Part shown: piece after piece, positions 1 to 5,219 of the stretch
How the letters are laid out: each line of letters starts with the position of its first letter
Numbering within the stretch: the first letter of the stretch is position 1
NCBI GenBank assembly: GCA_018065365.1
Contig: JAGHTH010000001.1
Span: 1 to 5,219, forward strand
From: Candidatus Coliplasma caballi
GTDB lineage: Bacteria > Bacillota > Clostridia > Oscillospirales > CAG-382
Direction of reading: 5' to 3'
Length of the DNA: 5,219 nt
The notes under the pieces: model-generated
What the model was told of the DNA's origin: nothing
Databases searched by the model: none
What the model saw: only the letters and a program-made list of their open reading frames with translations
Translations under genes and position numbers: made by a program

Positions 1-1907
1 TCTCGAAGCCCTATCTGATCAGTAATCTGTTTCCGGTGGTCAGAACGGCGGTCGAAAAGGAGCCCTTCTTCCGTCGCGTTTCGGAAAGTTTCCGCAAGAC
101 GTTTGTGGTGGAACATCGCTGGAAAACGATCCTTTCCGGCGTTTTGATCACGCTTGCGATCACGCTGATCAGCGCGGCGGCGGGAACTTTGCTCGGCTTC
201 TTGCTGTATCTGTTCAGCCGCGGGAAAGGCAAACTCTTTTTGGGTGTTGTGAACTTCTTCTCGCGCATCGTCGGCGGACTGCCGATGGTGGTTTTGCTGA
301 TGTTGATGTATTACGTTCTGTTTGCAAAGGCGTCGATCCCGGGCTTTTGGGTGTCCGTGATCGCGTTTTCGGTCAGCGTAACGTTCTCGGTATTCGGCTT
401 CCTGCGCACGTCGGTGCTTTCGATCGACGCCGGGCAGACCGAGGGCGCGTACAGCGTCGGCATGACGGACGCGCAGACGTTTCTGTACGTCATTCTGCCG
501 CAGGCGCTGACGCAGTTCCTGCCGAACTACAAGAATCTTCTTGTGTCGTTGGTGCAGGGGACAGCGATCGTGGGGTATATCGCCGTCGAGGATCTGACCA
601 AGGTGTCTGATATCATCCGCGCGAGAACTTACGAAGCGTTTTTCCCGCTGATCGCCACGGCGCTGATCTATCTGCTCATCGGCTGGCTGTTGACTGCCTT
701 GATCCGCAGCGCCGAACTGAAATTCGATCCGCATACGCGTTCCGAAAAGAAGATCCTGCGCAGATTCGCTTCCGAAAAAGCAGGCAGCCGAAGCCCCCGC
801 GCTTCCGTGGAAGACTGTGAGGACGCGATCCGCATCGAAGGGCTGACGAAACGGTTCCCGACTTCCACGCCGATCAATGACCTGTCGCTGCGCGTACGGA
901 AAGGCGACGCGATCTCGATCATCGGCCCGTCCGGGACCGGAAAATCGACCTTGTTACGTATGCTGAATATGCTGGAAACACCGACTTCCGGAAAGATTTT
1001 CGTGGGCGGGAAGGACATTACCGCCGCCGGCTATCCGCTGCATAAAATGCGCGAACAGGTCGGCATGGTGTTCCAAAGTTTTAATCTGTTTGCCAATATG
1101 ACGGTCATCGAGAACGTCTGCTTTGCGCCGATCCACGTGCGTAAGTGTTCGCCCGCCGAAGCGTATGCGCGCGGAATGGAACTGCTTTCCGGCGTCGGTC
1201 TTGCCCGCAATGCCCTCTCCTATCCGAAAAGTCTTTCGGGCGGCCAGAAACAGCGCGTCGCGATCGCGCGTGCGCTTGCGATGGAGCCGGACGTCATTCT
1301 GTTCGATGAGCCGACCTCTGCTCTGGATCCCACGATGGTGGGCGAAGTGCAGACGGTCATCAAAGACCTCGCGGATAAGGGATATACCATGATGATGGTT
1401 ACGCACGATATGAAATTCGCCGAGCGTGTGGCAAACCGCGTGATTTTCTTGTCGGACGGCGGAATCTACGAGGAGGGAACTCCCGAGCAGATTTTCCGCA
1501 CTCCCGAAAAAGAAAAAACGCGCTCGTTCATTCTGCGCCTCAAACAACTTTCGTTCGCCATCGACAGCGTGGATTACGACTATCTTTCCGTCTACACCGA
1601 AATCGACCATTTCGCGCTGAAAAACGACCTGCGCTCCGCGCTGTGCACGAAAATCAAAGCGGTCATTGAGGAATTCTGCTTCGGCATTCTGATCCCGCAG
1701 TGCAGGGCGTCCGGCAGAACAAGCCCCGATATCCGACTCGACGTGGACTATTCCGATCTGCGCGAAACCTGCTGCGTCCGTTTCGCGTGGGACGACTTCG
1801 GGATCGAAAAAGACGAAGATTTCCTGATTTCGTTCGGCATCGTGGAGCATTACGCCGAAAGCACCGAATGGAAAAGCGATCACGAGTTGGAGATTCAACT
1901 GCATTGA
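1..1907 (+). CDS. Polar amino acid ABC importer, fused permease-ATPase (5' partial)
   Basis: Imports a small polar solute, probably an amino acid, across the cytoplasmic membrane using ATP. Numbering from the GTG at 36, residues 31-60, 67-96, 101-125 and 203-225 are hydrophobic membrane segments, and EGAYSVGM (136-143) followed by ILPQAL is the EAA coupling loop of importer permeases. After a polar linker (about 227-263) comes a complete ATPase: Walker A GPSGTGKST (297-305), Q-loop Gln347, signature LSGGQKQR (400-407), Walker B ILFDEP with D-loop SALD (421-431) and H-loop His457. Closest family types are GlnP-like permeases and GlnQ-like ATPases, normally separate proteins. Residues about 500-623 are an extra C-terminal domain not needed for transport. 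The frame is open to base 3 with no stop, so GTG 36 is unlikely to be the start. A substrate-binding domain upstream, as in other fused GlnP proteins, is inferred. The gene ends 21 bases before a terminator hairpin. The family is certain; the substrate is not. Confidence 0.93.
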   Translation, partial: SKPYLISNLFPVVRTAVEKEPFFRRVSESFRKTFVVEHRWKTILSGVLITLAITLISAAAGTLLGFLLYLFSRGKGKLFLGVVNFFSRIVGGLPMVVLLMLMYYVLFAKASIPGFWVSVIAFSVSVTFSVFGFLRTSVLSIDAGQTEGAYSVGMTDAQTFLYVILPQALTQFLPNYKNLLVSLVQGTAIVGYIAVEDLTKVSDIIRARTYEAFFPLIATALIYLLIGWLLTALIRSAELKFDPHTRSEKKILRRFASEKAGSRSPRASVEDCEDAIRIEGLTKRFPTSTPINDLSLRVRKGDAISIIGPSGTGKSTLLRMLNMLETPTSGKIFVGGKDITAAGYPLHKMREQVGMVFQSFNLFANMTVIENVCFAPIHVRKCSPAEAYARGMELLSGVGLARNALSYPKSLSGGQKQRVAIARALAMEPDVILFDEPTSALDPTMVGEVQTVIKDLADKGYTMMMVTHDMKFAERVANRVIFLSDGGIYEEGTPEQIFRTPEKEKTRSFILRLKQLSFAIDSVDYDYLSVYTEIDHFALKNDLRSALCTKIKAVIEEFCFGILIPQCRASGRTSPDIRLDVDYSDLRETCCVRFAWDDFGIEKDEDFLISFGIVEHYAESTEWKSDHELEIQLH

Positions 1908-1928
1908 TCCGTTCCCAAAGCGAAAAGC

Positions 1929-1961
1929 AAAAGACCTGCGCCGATCGGCACAGGTCTTTTT
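1929..1961. terminator. Bidirectional intrinsic terminator
   Basis: A perfect 10-base-pair stem, AAAAGACCTG (1929-1938) with CAGGTCTTTT (1951-1960), encloses a further GCC/GGC pairing around a GATC loop. It is followed by a run of five T on the plus strand, and on the minus strand the A tract gives a matching U run. It lies between the stop of the ABC transporter gene (1907) and the stop of the SASP gene (1975), which converge, so it can end transcripts from both sides. This is a prediction from sequence symmetry; the fit is strong. Confidence 0.88.
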
Positions 1962-1974
1962 GTCAGGAAATGAC

Positions 1975-2166
1975 TCAGCCCTTGATGTTGTTTTCGTAGC
2001 TTTCGATCATTTTCTTGACCATCTGACCACCGATGGAACCCGCCTGTTTCGCGGTCAGATCGCCGTTGTAGCCCTGCGCCAGATTGACGCCGACTTCGGA
2101 AGCTGCCTGCATTTTGAACTTGTCAAGCGCGTTCTTTGCGCCGGGAACAAGATTTTTGTTTGCCAT
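1975..2166 (-). CDS. Alpha/beta-type small acid-soluble spore protein (SASP)
   Basis: A 63-residue protein of the SASP alpha/beta family, which coats and protects DNA in the spore core and is degraded to amino acids at germination. Seen in the sequence: the N-terminal helix region KNALDKFKMQAASEVGV, the conserved second half LTAKQAGSIGGQMVKKMIE (residues 38-56) with the invariant Gly-Gly pair (46-47), and an SEVGV segment (23-27) that matches the place where the germination protease GPR cuts after Glu in this family. Length is typical (about 60-70 residues). The ATG at 2166 is preceded on the minus strand by AAAAAAGGAG (2185-2176) with a 9-base spacer, a strong ribosome binding site. It is transcribed alone, towards the ABC gene, and shares a terminator with it. 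Such genes are normally switched on late in the forespore by sigma-G; only a weak match to such a promoter is visible. It marks the host as a spore former or a descendant of one. Confidence 0.96.
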   Translation of the reverse strand: MANKNLVPGAKNALDKFKMQAASEVGVNLAQGYNGDLTAKQAGSIGGQMVKKMIESYENNIKG

Positions 2167-2227
2167 TGTATTTTTCTCCTTTTTGATGATTCAGAGGTCG
2201 GAATCCGGACGATTTGCCGGGTCCGTC

Positions 2228-2248
2228 GTTTGAAACCTTTTTTCAAAC
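2228..2248. repeat. Inverted repeat in the divergent intergenic region
   Basis: GTTTGAAA (2228-2235) and TTTCAAAC (2241-2248) form a perfect 8-base inverted repeat around a 5-base spacer, followed on the plus strand by CCTTTTTCC. It also contains a near-direct repeat of AAACCTTTTT. It would lie in the 5' leader of the SASP transcript if the candidate promoter at 2294-2266 is right, about 60 bases before the start codon. It could be a protein binding site or a small AU-rich hairpin; the T run is broken, so it is a poor terminator. The role is unknown. Confidence 0.5.
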
Positions 2249-2265
2249 CTTTTTCCTCTCGCTGT

Positions 2266-2294
2266 TATTGTTGCACGAAACCGCTTTTTTATGT
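2266..2294 (-). promoter_or_regulatory. Candidate forespore (sigma-G-like) promoter for the SASP gene
   Basis: Read on the minus strand, ACATA (2294-2290) and AACAATA (2272-2266) are separated by 17 bases. They resemble the sigma-G pattern known from Bacillus (roughly GNATA, 17-18 bases, CATNNTA), with one mismatch in the first element and two in the second. A start near 2258 would leave an untranslated leader of about 90 bases, longer than usual for SASP genes. This is the best candidate I could find upstream of the gene, but it is weak. Confidence 0.22.
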
Positions 2295-2321
2295 TTTCCA
2301 ATTTTTACCGTCGGAACGCAG

Positions 2322-2337
2322 AAACGATTTATCGTTT
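2322..2337. promoter_or_regulatory. Palindrome upstream of the glycyl radical enzyme promoter, possible operator
   Basis: AAACGAT-TT-ATCGTTT is a 16-base sequence with seven perfectly paired positions on each side of a central TT. It ends 14 bases before the -35 box of the promoter at 2352-2380, a usual position for a dimeric regulator acting upstream of a promoter. The arms do not match the FNR/CRP half-site (TTGAT/ATCAA) or a CcpA cre site. It is followed by three more T, so a weak terminator-like hairpin is an alternative, but no gene on the plus strand precedes it closely. An operator role is inference. Confidence 0.4.
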
Positions 2338-2351
2338 TTTCTGATTCCCTC

Positions 2352-2380
2352 TTGCAAAACGTGAGAATAGATGATACAAT
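2352..2380 (+). promoter_or_regulatory. Vegetative (sigma-A/sigma-70 type) promoter with extended -10
   Basis: TTGCAA (2352-2357) serves as -35, a 17-base spacer follows, and the -10 is TACAAT (2375-2380), five of six matches to TATAAT. A TG at 2372-2373 one base ahead makes the extended -10 form TGATACAAT. Transcription would begin near 2387, giving a leader of about 30 bases that holds the ribosome binding site at 2405-2411. It drives the glycyl radical enzyme gene and, by overlap, the activase gene. It also rules against the in-frame ATG at 2379, which falls inside the -10 box. Confidence 0.72.
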
Positions 2381-2404
2381 GAAAACATCAAGAACCGGAT
2401 TCCC

Positions 2405-2411
2405 GGAGGGG
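2405..2411 (+). promoter_or_regulatory. Ribosome binding site fixing the glycyl radical enzyme start
   Basis: GGAGGGG stands 8 bases (from the end of GGAGG) ahead of the ATG at 2418. It is the only strong ribosome binding site near the start of this frame, and favours ATG 2418 over the in-frame ATG at 2379 and over TTG 2214 further upstream. Confidence 0.85.
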
Positions 2412-2417
2412 CTTTTT

Positions 2418-4529
2418 ATGAAATTCTACACTTCTTTTTCCGAAGACAGACCGATCCGATTGTCCGAACAGACGCGGAACTTTGCCATGGAGTCTTTGAG
2501 CGGCATCTACGGCAGGGAAGCGCTTGATACGCCTTCCGTGGAACTCCCGTTTGATCTGACGGATCGAACAGACTTGGACGCTTACGATGCCGCGATCGAG
2601 GCGATCGTGCGCACGGCGCCGCTTCGCGTTTGCCCGAAAGAAAGAATCAGCGGCGCGGCAACTTACGGGGACGCTATCCGTCATCTCATTCCGGCAAAAT
2701 TCAAAAACGGACAATTCCTTGAAAGCGTCAGTCATCTGACGGTTGACTTTTTTGAGATTCTGAACGTCGGCTACAACGGCATCCGGGAACGCGCACGTCG
2801 CTGCGCGTCGCAAAATACCGACACTTCCAAAGCCCGTTTTTACCAGAGTGTTCTGCATTGTCTGGACTGCTTTGAACTCTACCATAAACGCTACCTGGAA
2901 CTGCTTTCCGGCATGCCGGAACATCGCGAAACCTACCTTCTTTTGCAGAGAGTTCCCGCGGAGCGCGCGACCACGTTCAAAGAAGCGGTGCAGAGTTTGT
3001 GGTTTACGTTTTCGTTTATCCGTCTGTGCGGGAACTGGCCCGGCTTCGGACGGCTGGGCGTACTGCTCGGAGATTACCTTCGCAAAGATCTGGAAACGAG
3101 CGCGATCACTTTGGAGGAAGCAAGAGAGTTTCTCGCACATTTCTTCATCAAGGGTTGCGAATGGATCAACGGGATCCACCGCGGCTCCGGCGATGCGCAG
3201 CATTATCAGAACATCGTGCTTTCCGGCATTGACGAAGACGGGAACGACGTAACCAACGAGATCAGTTATCTCGTGCTGGATATCATTGAAGAACTGCCGA
3301 TCGGCGATTTTCCCGTTACCGTCAGGGTAAACCGCAACACCGATCCCGCTTTTCTGCGCAAAGTCGCGCAGACCATTCGCTTTGGCGGGGGTGTCGTGGC
3401 GATCTATAATGAGGAACTGATCCTGTCGTCGCTGACGGGTTACGGTTACCCGGAAAAAGAAGCGCGCCGCTTTGCCAACGACGGCTGCTGGGAAGTGCAG
3501 ATCCCCGGGCATACCATGTTCAACTACATTCCGTTTGACGCGCTCGAAGTGCTTCAACAGGCAGTCTCGAACTACGAAAAAACCGATTTTCCTACGTTTG
3601 ACGACCTGTACGGTGCATATTTGCGCAAAATGCGGGAACGCGTTTCGGGGATCGAAGAATGGGTTACCGGCTGGATGTATAACAAAGAGAACGACCGCTT
3701 CGCAAAACGGCCTGCTTGCACCGTCGTTTCTCTCTTTGAACAGGATTGCATCGGGAAAGGCCTTTCCTATTTTGAGGGCGGCCCCGAATATACGGTCATT
3801 TCGCCGCACATCGGCGGAGTCGCGGACGTTGTGAACTCCCTCTACGCGATCAAAAAAATGGTGTACGACGACGGATTGCTTACGCTTCCGGAACTGTTTG
3901 CCGCCTTGCGCGACAACTGGGAGGGCAGAGAAGACCTGCGCAGATACGCCTTAACGCACTACCGCTATTTCGGAAATGACAACGCGGAAGTTGACGCGAT
4001 CTACCGCCGTCTGATCGACGACTTTGCGGAATGCTGCAAACGGCACGAAGGCGAAACGCAGATCCGATTCCCCGGCGGCATCAGCACCTTCGGCAGACAG
4101 ATCGAATGGTCGTCGCACCGACTTGCGACCGCGTTCGGAAAAAAGGCGGGGGATATTCTCGCCGGCAACGCTTCTCCGACACCGGGTACGGATTACGCGG
4201 GCGTAACGTCCGTCATTCGCTCCTACTGCGCGGCAGACCTCGCCAAAACGGTAACCGGCGCGGCGCTTGACATTCAGCTTCCGGCGGGCTCCGTAAGCGG
4301 AAACGAGGGGCTGGACGCGCTTGCCGCGCTGATCCGCGGCTTTGTAACGTTGGGCGGCTATTTCGTACAGTTCGATATTGCCGACGCCAAACTGTTGCGC
4401 GAGGCGCAAAAACACCCCGAACAGTACCAGACACTTTCCGTGCGGGTATCCGGCTGGAACGCCCGCTTTGCCACGCTGAACAAGGATTGGCAGGAAATGG
4501 TGATTGAGCGAGCGGTAGGGCATTCATGA
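2418..4529 (+). CDS. Glycyl radical enzyme, PFL/dehydratase-decarboxylase superfamily, substrate unknown
   Basis: A 703-residue glycyl radical enzyme, a cytoplasmic oxygen-sensitive catalyst that starts chemistry by hydrogen abstraction. The active-site loop NDGCWEVQIPG (354-364) contains the expected thiyl Cys357 and, two residues on, Glu359. The glycyl loop VRVSGWNARF (675-684) has the radical-bearing Gly679. Between them, segments GGPEYTV (454-460), GKKAGDILAG (574-583) and ASPTPGTDYAG (585-595) line up with the conserved core of the family, and the end (GGYFVQFDIADAKLLREAQK) is typical. A single Cys with GCxE points to the dehydratase, C-C/C-N/C-S lyase or decarboxylase branches, not to pyruvate formate-lyase, which uses two adjacent Cys. 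Characterised members usually run about 760-900 residues; this one is shorter, mainly at the N terminus. The Trp after Cys (commonly Val) and Trp after the radical Gly (commonly Tyr) are unusual. The start is set by the ribosome binding site and promoter just upstream. The activase gene overlaps by four bases. Superfamily is certain; the reaction is not known. Confidence 0.95.
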   Translation: MKFYTSFSEDRPIRLSEQTRNFAMESLSGIYGREALDTPSVELPFDLTDRTDLDAYDAAIEAIVRTAPLRVCPKERISGAATYGDAIRHLIPAKFKNGQFLESVSHLTVDFFEILNVGYNGIRERARRCASQNTDTSKARFYQSVLHCLDCFELYHKRYLELLSGMPEHRETYLLLQRVPAERATTFKEAVQSLWFTFSFIRLCGNWPGFGRLGVLLGDYLRKDLETSAITLEEAREFLAHFFIKGCEWINGIHRGSGDAQHYQNIVLSGIDEDGNDVTNEISYLVLDIIEELPIGDFPVTVRVNRNTDPAFLRKVAQTIRFGGGVVAIYNEELILSSLTGYGYPEKEARRFANDGCWEVQIPGHTMFNYIPFDALEVLQQAVSNYEKTDFPTFDDLYGAYLRKMRERVSGIEEWVTGWMYNKENDRFAKRPACTVVSLFEQDCIGKGLSYFEGGPEYTVISPHIGGVADVVNSLYAIKKMVYDDGLLTLPELFAALRDNWEGREDLRRYALTHYRYFGNDNAEVDAIYRRLIDDFAECCKRHEGETQIRFPGGISTFGRQIEWSSHRLATAFGKKAGDILAGNASPTPGTDYAGVTSVIRSYCAADLAKTVTGAALDIQLPAGSVSGNEGLDALAALIRGFVTLGGYFVQFDIADAKLLREAQKHPEQYQTLSVRVSGWNARFATLNKDWQEMVIERAVGHS

Positions 4530-5219
4530 AAACGAAACTGTTTTCGATCCAGAAATTCTGCACCCACGACGGCCCGGGGATTCGCACGACGGTCTTTTTT
4601 GCCGGCTGCCCGCTTTTCTGCAAGTGGTGTCATAACCCCGAAGGGCAGAAAGCCACCCCGCAGATCCTTTTGGATGCCGGGAAGTGTATCGGCTGCGGCA
4701 GATGCCTTTCGACCGGCTGCGGCGCGCAGCTCTTTTCTCCTTTGCGCGCGATCGACCGGGAAAAGTGTGTCCGCTGCGGCAAGTGCGTCGATCTTTGTCC
4801 GACGTCGGCTTTGGAACGTTCGTTTTTCGAAGCCGAAACGGATGAAATTCTCGAAAAAGTCCTGCGTGACCGCGCGTTCTACGGCGAAACGGGCGGGCTG
4901 ACGGTTTCCGGCGGAGAGCCGATGATGCAGCCGGAAGCCGCGATCACGCTGCTGAAAGCCGCGAAAATCGCCGGGATCTCCACGGCGCTTGAAACGAGCG
5001 GCGTGTTCGCTTCGGAATGGATCCCCGAACTTGTCGGGACGGTCGATCTGTTTTTGTGGGATTATAAAGACAGTGATCCCGCGCGGTATTCCGAAAACAC
5101 CGGCGTCGATTTGTCCGTAACGATGAAAAATCTGCTCTGCGCCGCTTCTCTCGGCGCGAGGATCCGCCTGCGCTGCATTCTGATCCACGGCGTCAACACG
5201 ACCGCCGAACACGCGGAAA
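4526..5219 (+). CDS. Glycyl radical enzyme activating enzyme, radical SAM (3' partial)
   Basis: Activates the upstream enzyme by cleaving S-adenosylmethionine and abstracting hydrogen from Gly679. The 231 residues in the window begin KLFSIQKFCTHDGPGIRTTV, the N-terminal signature of PFL-activase-type proteins. Then follow the radical SAM cysteines C28-x3-C32-x2-C35 in GCPLFCKWCHNPEG, an inserted ferredoxin-like region, and SGGEP (128-132), which contacts the SAM amino group. The inserted region has C81-x2-C84-x2-C87-x3-C91-P, a canonical 4Fe-4S set, and C54-x2-C57-x2-C60-x4-C65, one residue longer than usual in its last gap and without the following Pro. The two extra clusters are a feature of activases of dehydratase, lyase and decarboxylase types, not of PFL activase itself. 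Family members are about 300 residues, so roughly a quarter lies beyond the edge. The ATG overlaps the preceding stop as ATGA, with only a weak GGTAGGG ahead, so translation is probably coupled. Confidence 0.95.
   Translation, partial: MKTKLFSIQKFCTHDGPGIRTTVFFAGCPLFCKWCHNPEGQKATPQILLDAGKCIGCGRCLSTGCGAQLFSPLRAIDREKCVRCGKCVDLCPTSALERSFFEAETDEILEKVLRDRAFYGETGGLTVSGGEPMMQPEAAITLLKAAKIAGISTALETSGVFASEWIPELVGTVDLFLWDYKDSDPARYSENTGVDLSVTMKNLLCAASLGARIRLRCILIHGVNTTAEHAE

Noticed and set aside
36..38. GTG at 36 as the start of the ABC transporter gene
   Set aside because: The frame is open to the left edge and no ribosome binding site stands ahead of it; it is an internal Val codon of a longer protein.
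954..1904. Minus-strand open frame of 316 codons opposite the ATPase and tail
   Set aside because: Antisense to a complete set of ABC ATPase motifs; composition is His/Arg/Phe-rich without any domain, a shadow frame.
2323..2357. Minus-strand promoter TTGCAA (2357-2352) with GATAAA about 18 bases on
   Set aside because: TTGCAA is its own complement, so it is simply the -35 box of the plus-strand promoter read backwards; the -10 match is poor and lies inside the palindrome, far from the SASP gene.
1960..2364. Plus-strand open frame of 134 codons across the SASP gene and intergenic region
   Set aside because: It lies antisense to the SASP gene, starts inside the terminator region, and continues through non-coding sequence.
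2214..2417. N-terminal extension of the glycyl radical enzyme from TTG 2214 or ATG 2379
   Set aside because: The extension crosses the promoter at 2352-2380, has low-complexity Phe/Leu-rich content unlike the family, and lacks a ribosome binding site; GGAGGGG at 2405-2411 fixes the start at 2418. ATG 2379 overlaps the -10 box.
2388..3809. Long minus-strand open frame (473 codons) opposite the glycyl radical enzyme
   Set aside because: It is antisense to a gene with clear catalytic motifs, has no recognisable domain, and is the kind of shadow frame that appears opposite GC-rich coding DNA.
2418..4529. Assignment as pyruvate formate-lyase or anaerobic ribonucleotide reductase
   Set aside because: Pyruvate formate-lyase has adjacent Cys-Cys at the active site and about 760 residues; the class III reductase has a different glycyl loop and C-terminal zinc cysteines. 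This protein has the single Cys of GCWE and the VSGW loop.
4358..5212. Minus-strand open frame of 284 codons opposite the enzyme end and the activase
   Set aside because: It spans the junction of two well-supported plus-strand genes and shows no domain of its own.

Overview
The window reads as chromosomal DNA from an endospore-forming Clostridia-type bacterium with moderately high GC. The lineage call rests on three things: an alpha/beta-type small acid-soluble spore protein (SASP), a strong AGGAG-type ribosome binding site on each gene whose start is not translationally coupled, and an oxygen-sensitive glycyl radical enzyme with its activase. The species cannot be named from the sequence. 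There are four protein genes, two of them cut by the window edges, and no RNA genes, insertion sequences, CRISPR arrays or phage genes were seen.

Layout. Bases 1-1907 (+) hold the 3' part of a polar-amino-acid-type ABC importer in which the membrane permease and the ATPase are one polypeptide, with a C-terminal extension of about 120 residues. The reading frame is open to the left edge, so the protein is longer than seen, probably with a substrate-binding domain upstream. A symmetrical hairpin at 1929-1961 lies between this gene and the convergent SASP gene (2166-1975, -) and can serve as terminator for both. A 251-base divergent intergenic region (2167-2417) carries a good extended -10 promoter for the rightward genes, two inverted repeats and a weak candidate sporulation promoter for the SASP. 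Bases 2418-4529 (+) encode a short (703 aa) glycyl radical enzyme. Overlapping its stop by ATGA is the gene for its radical-SAM activating enzyme (4526 to the right edge, cut).

How the genes work together. The last two genes form a translationally coupled pair: the activase would use S-adenosylmethionine and an iron-sulfur cluster to put a radical on Gly679 of the enzyme, which then passes to Cys357 to attack the substrate. The substrate cannot be read from the sequence. The enzyme has the GCxE active-site arrangement of dehydratase, lyase and decarboxylase members rather than the Cys-Cys pair of pyruvate formate-lyase, and it is shorter than characterised members. The ABC importer and the SASP look like separate transcription units. 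A metabolic link between the importer and the radical enzyme is possible but not shown.

The points most worth a second look are the uncharacterised glycyl radical enzyme with its GCWE site, the permease-ATPase fusion with a tail that faintly resembles a GHKL/anti-sigma-type fold, and the altered cysteine spacing in the first ferredoxin-like cluster of the activase.
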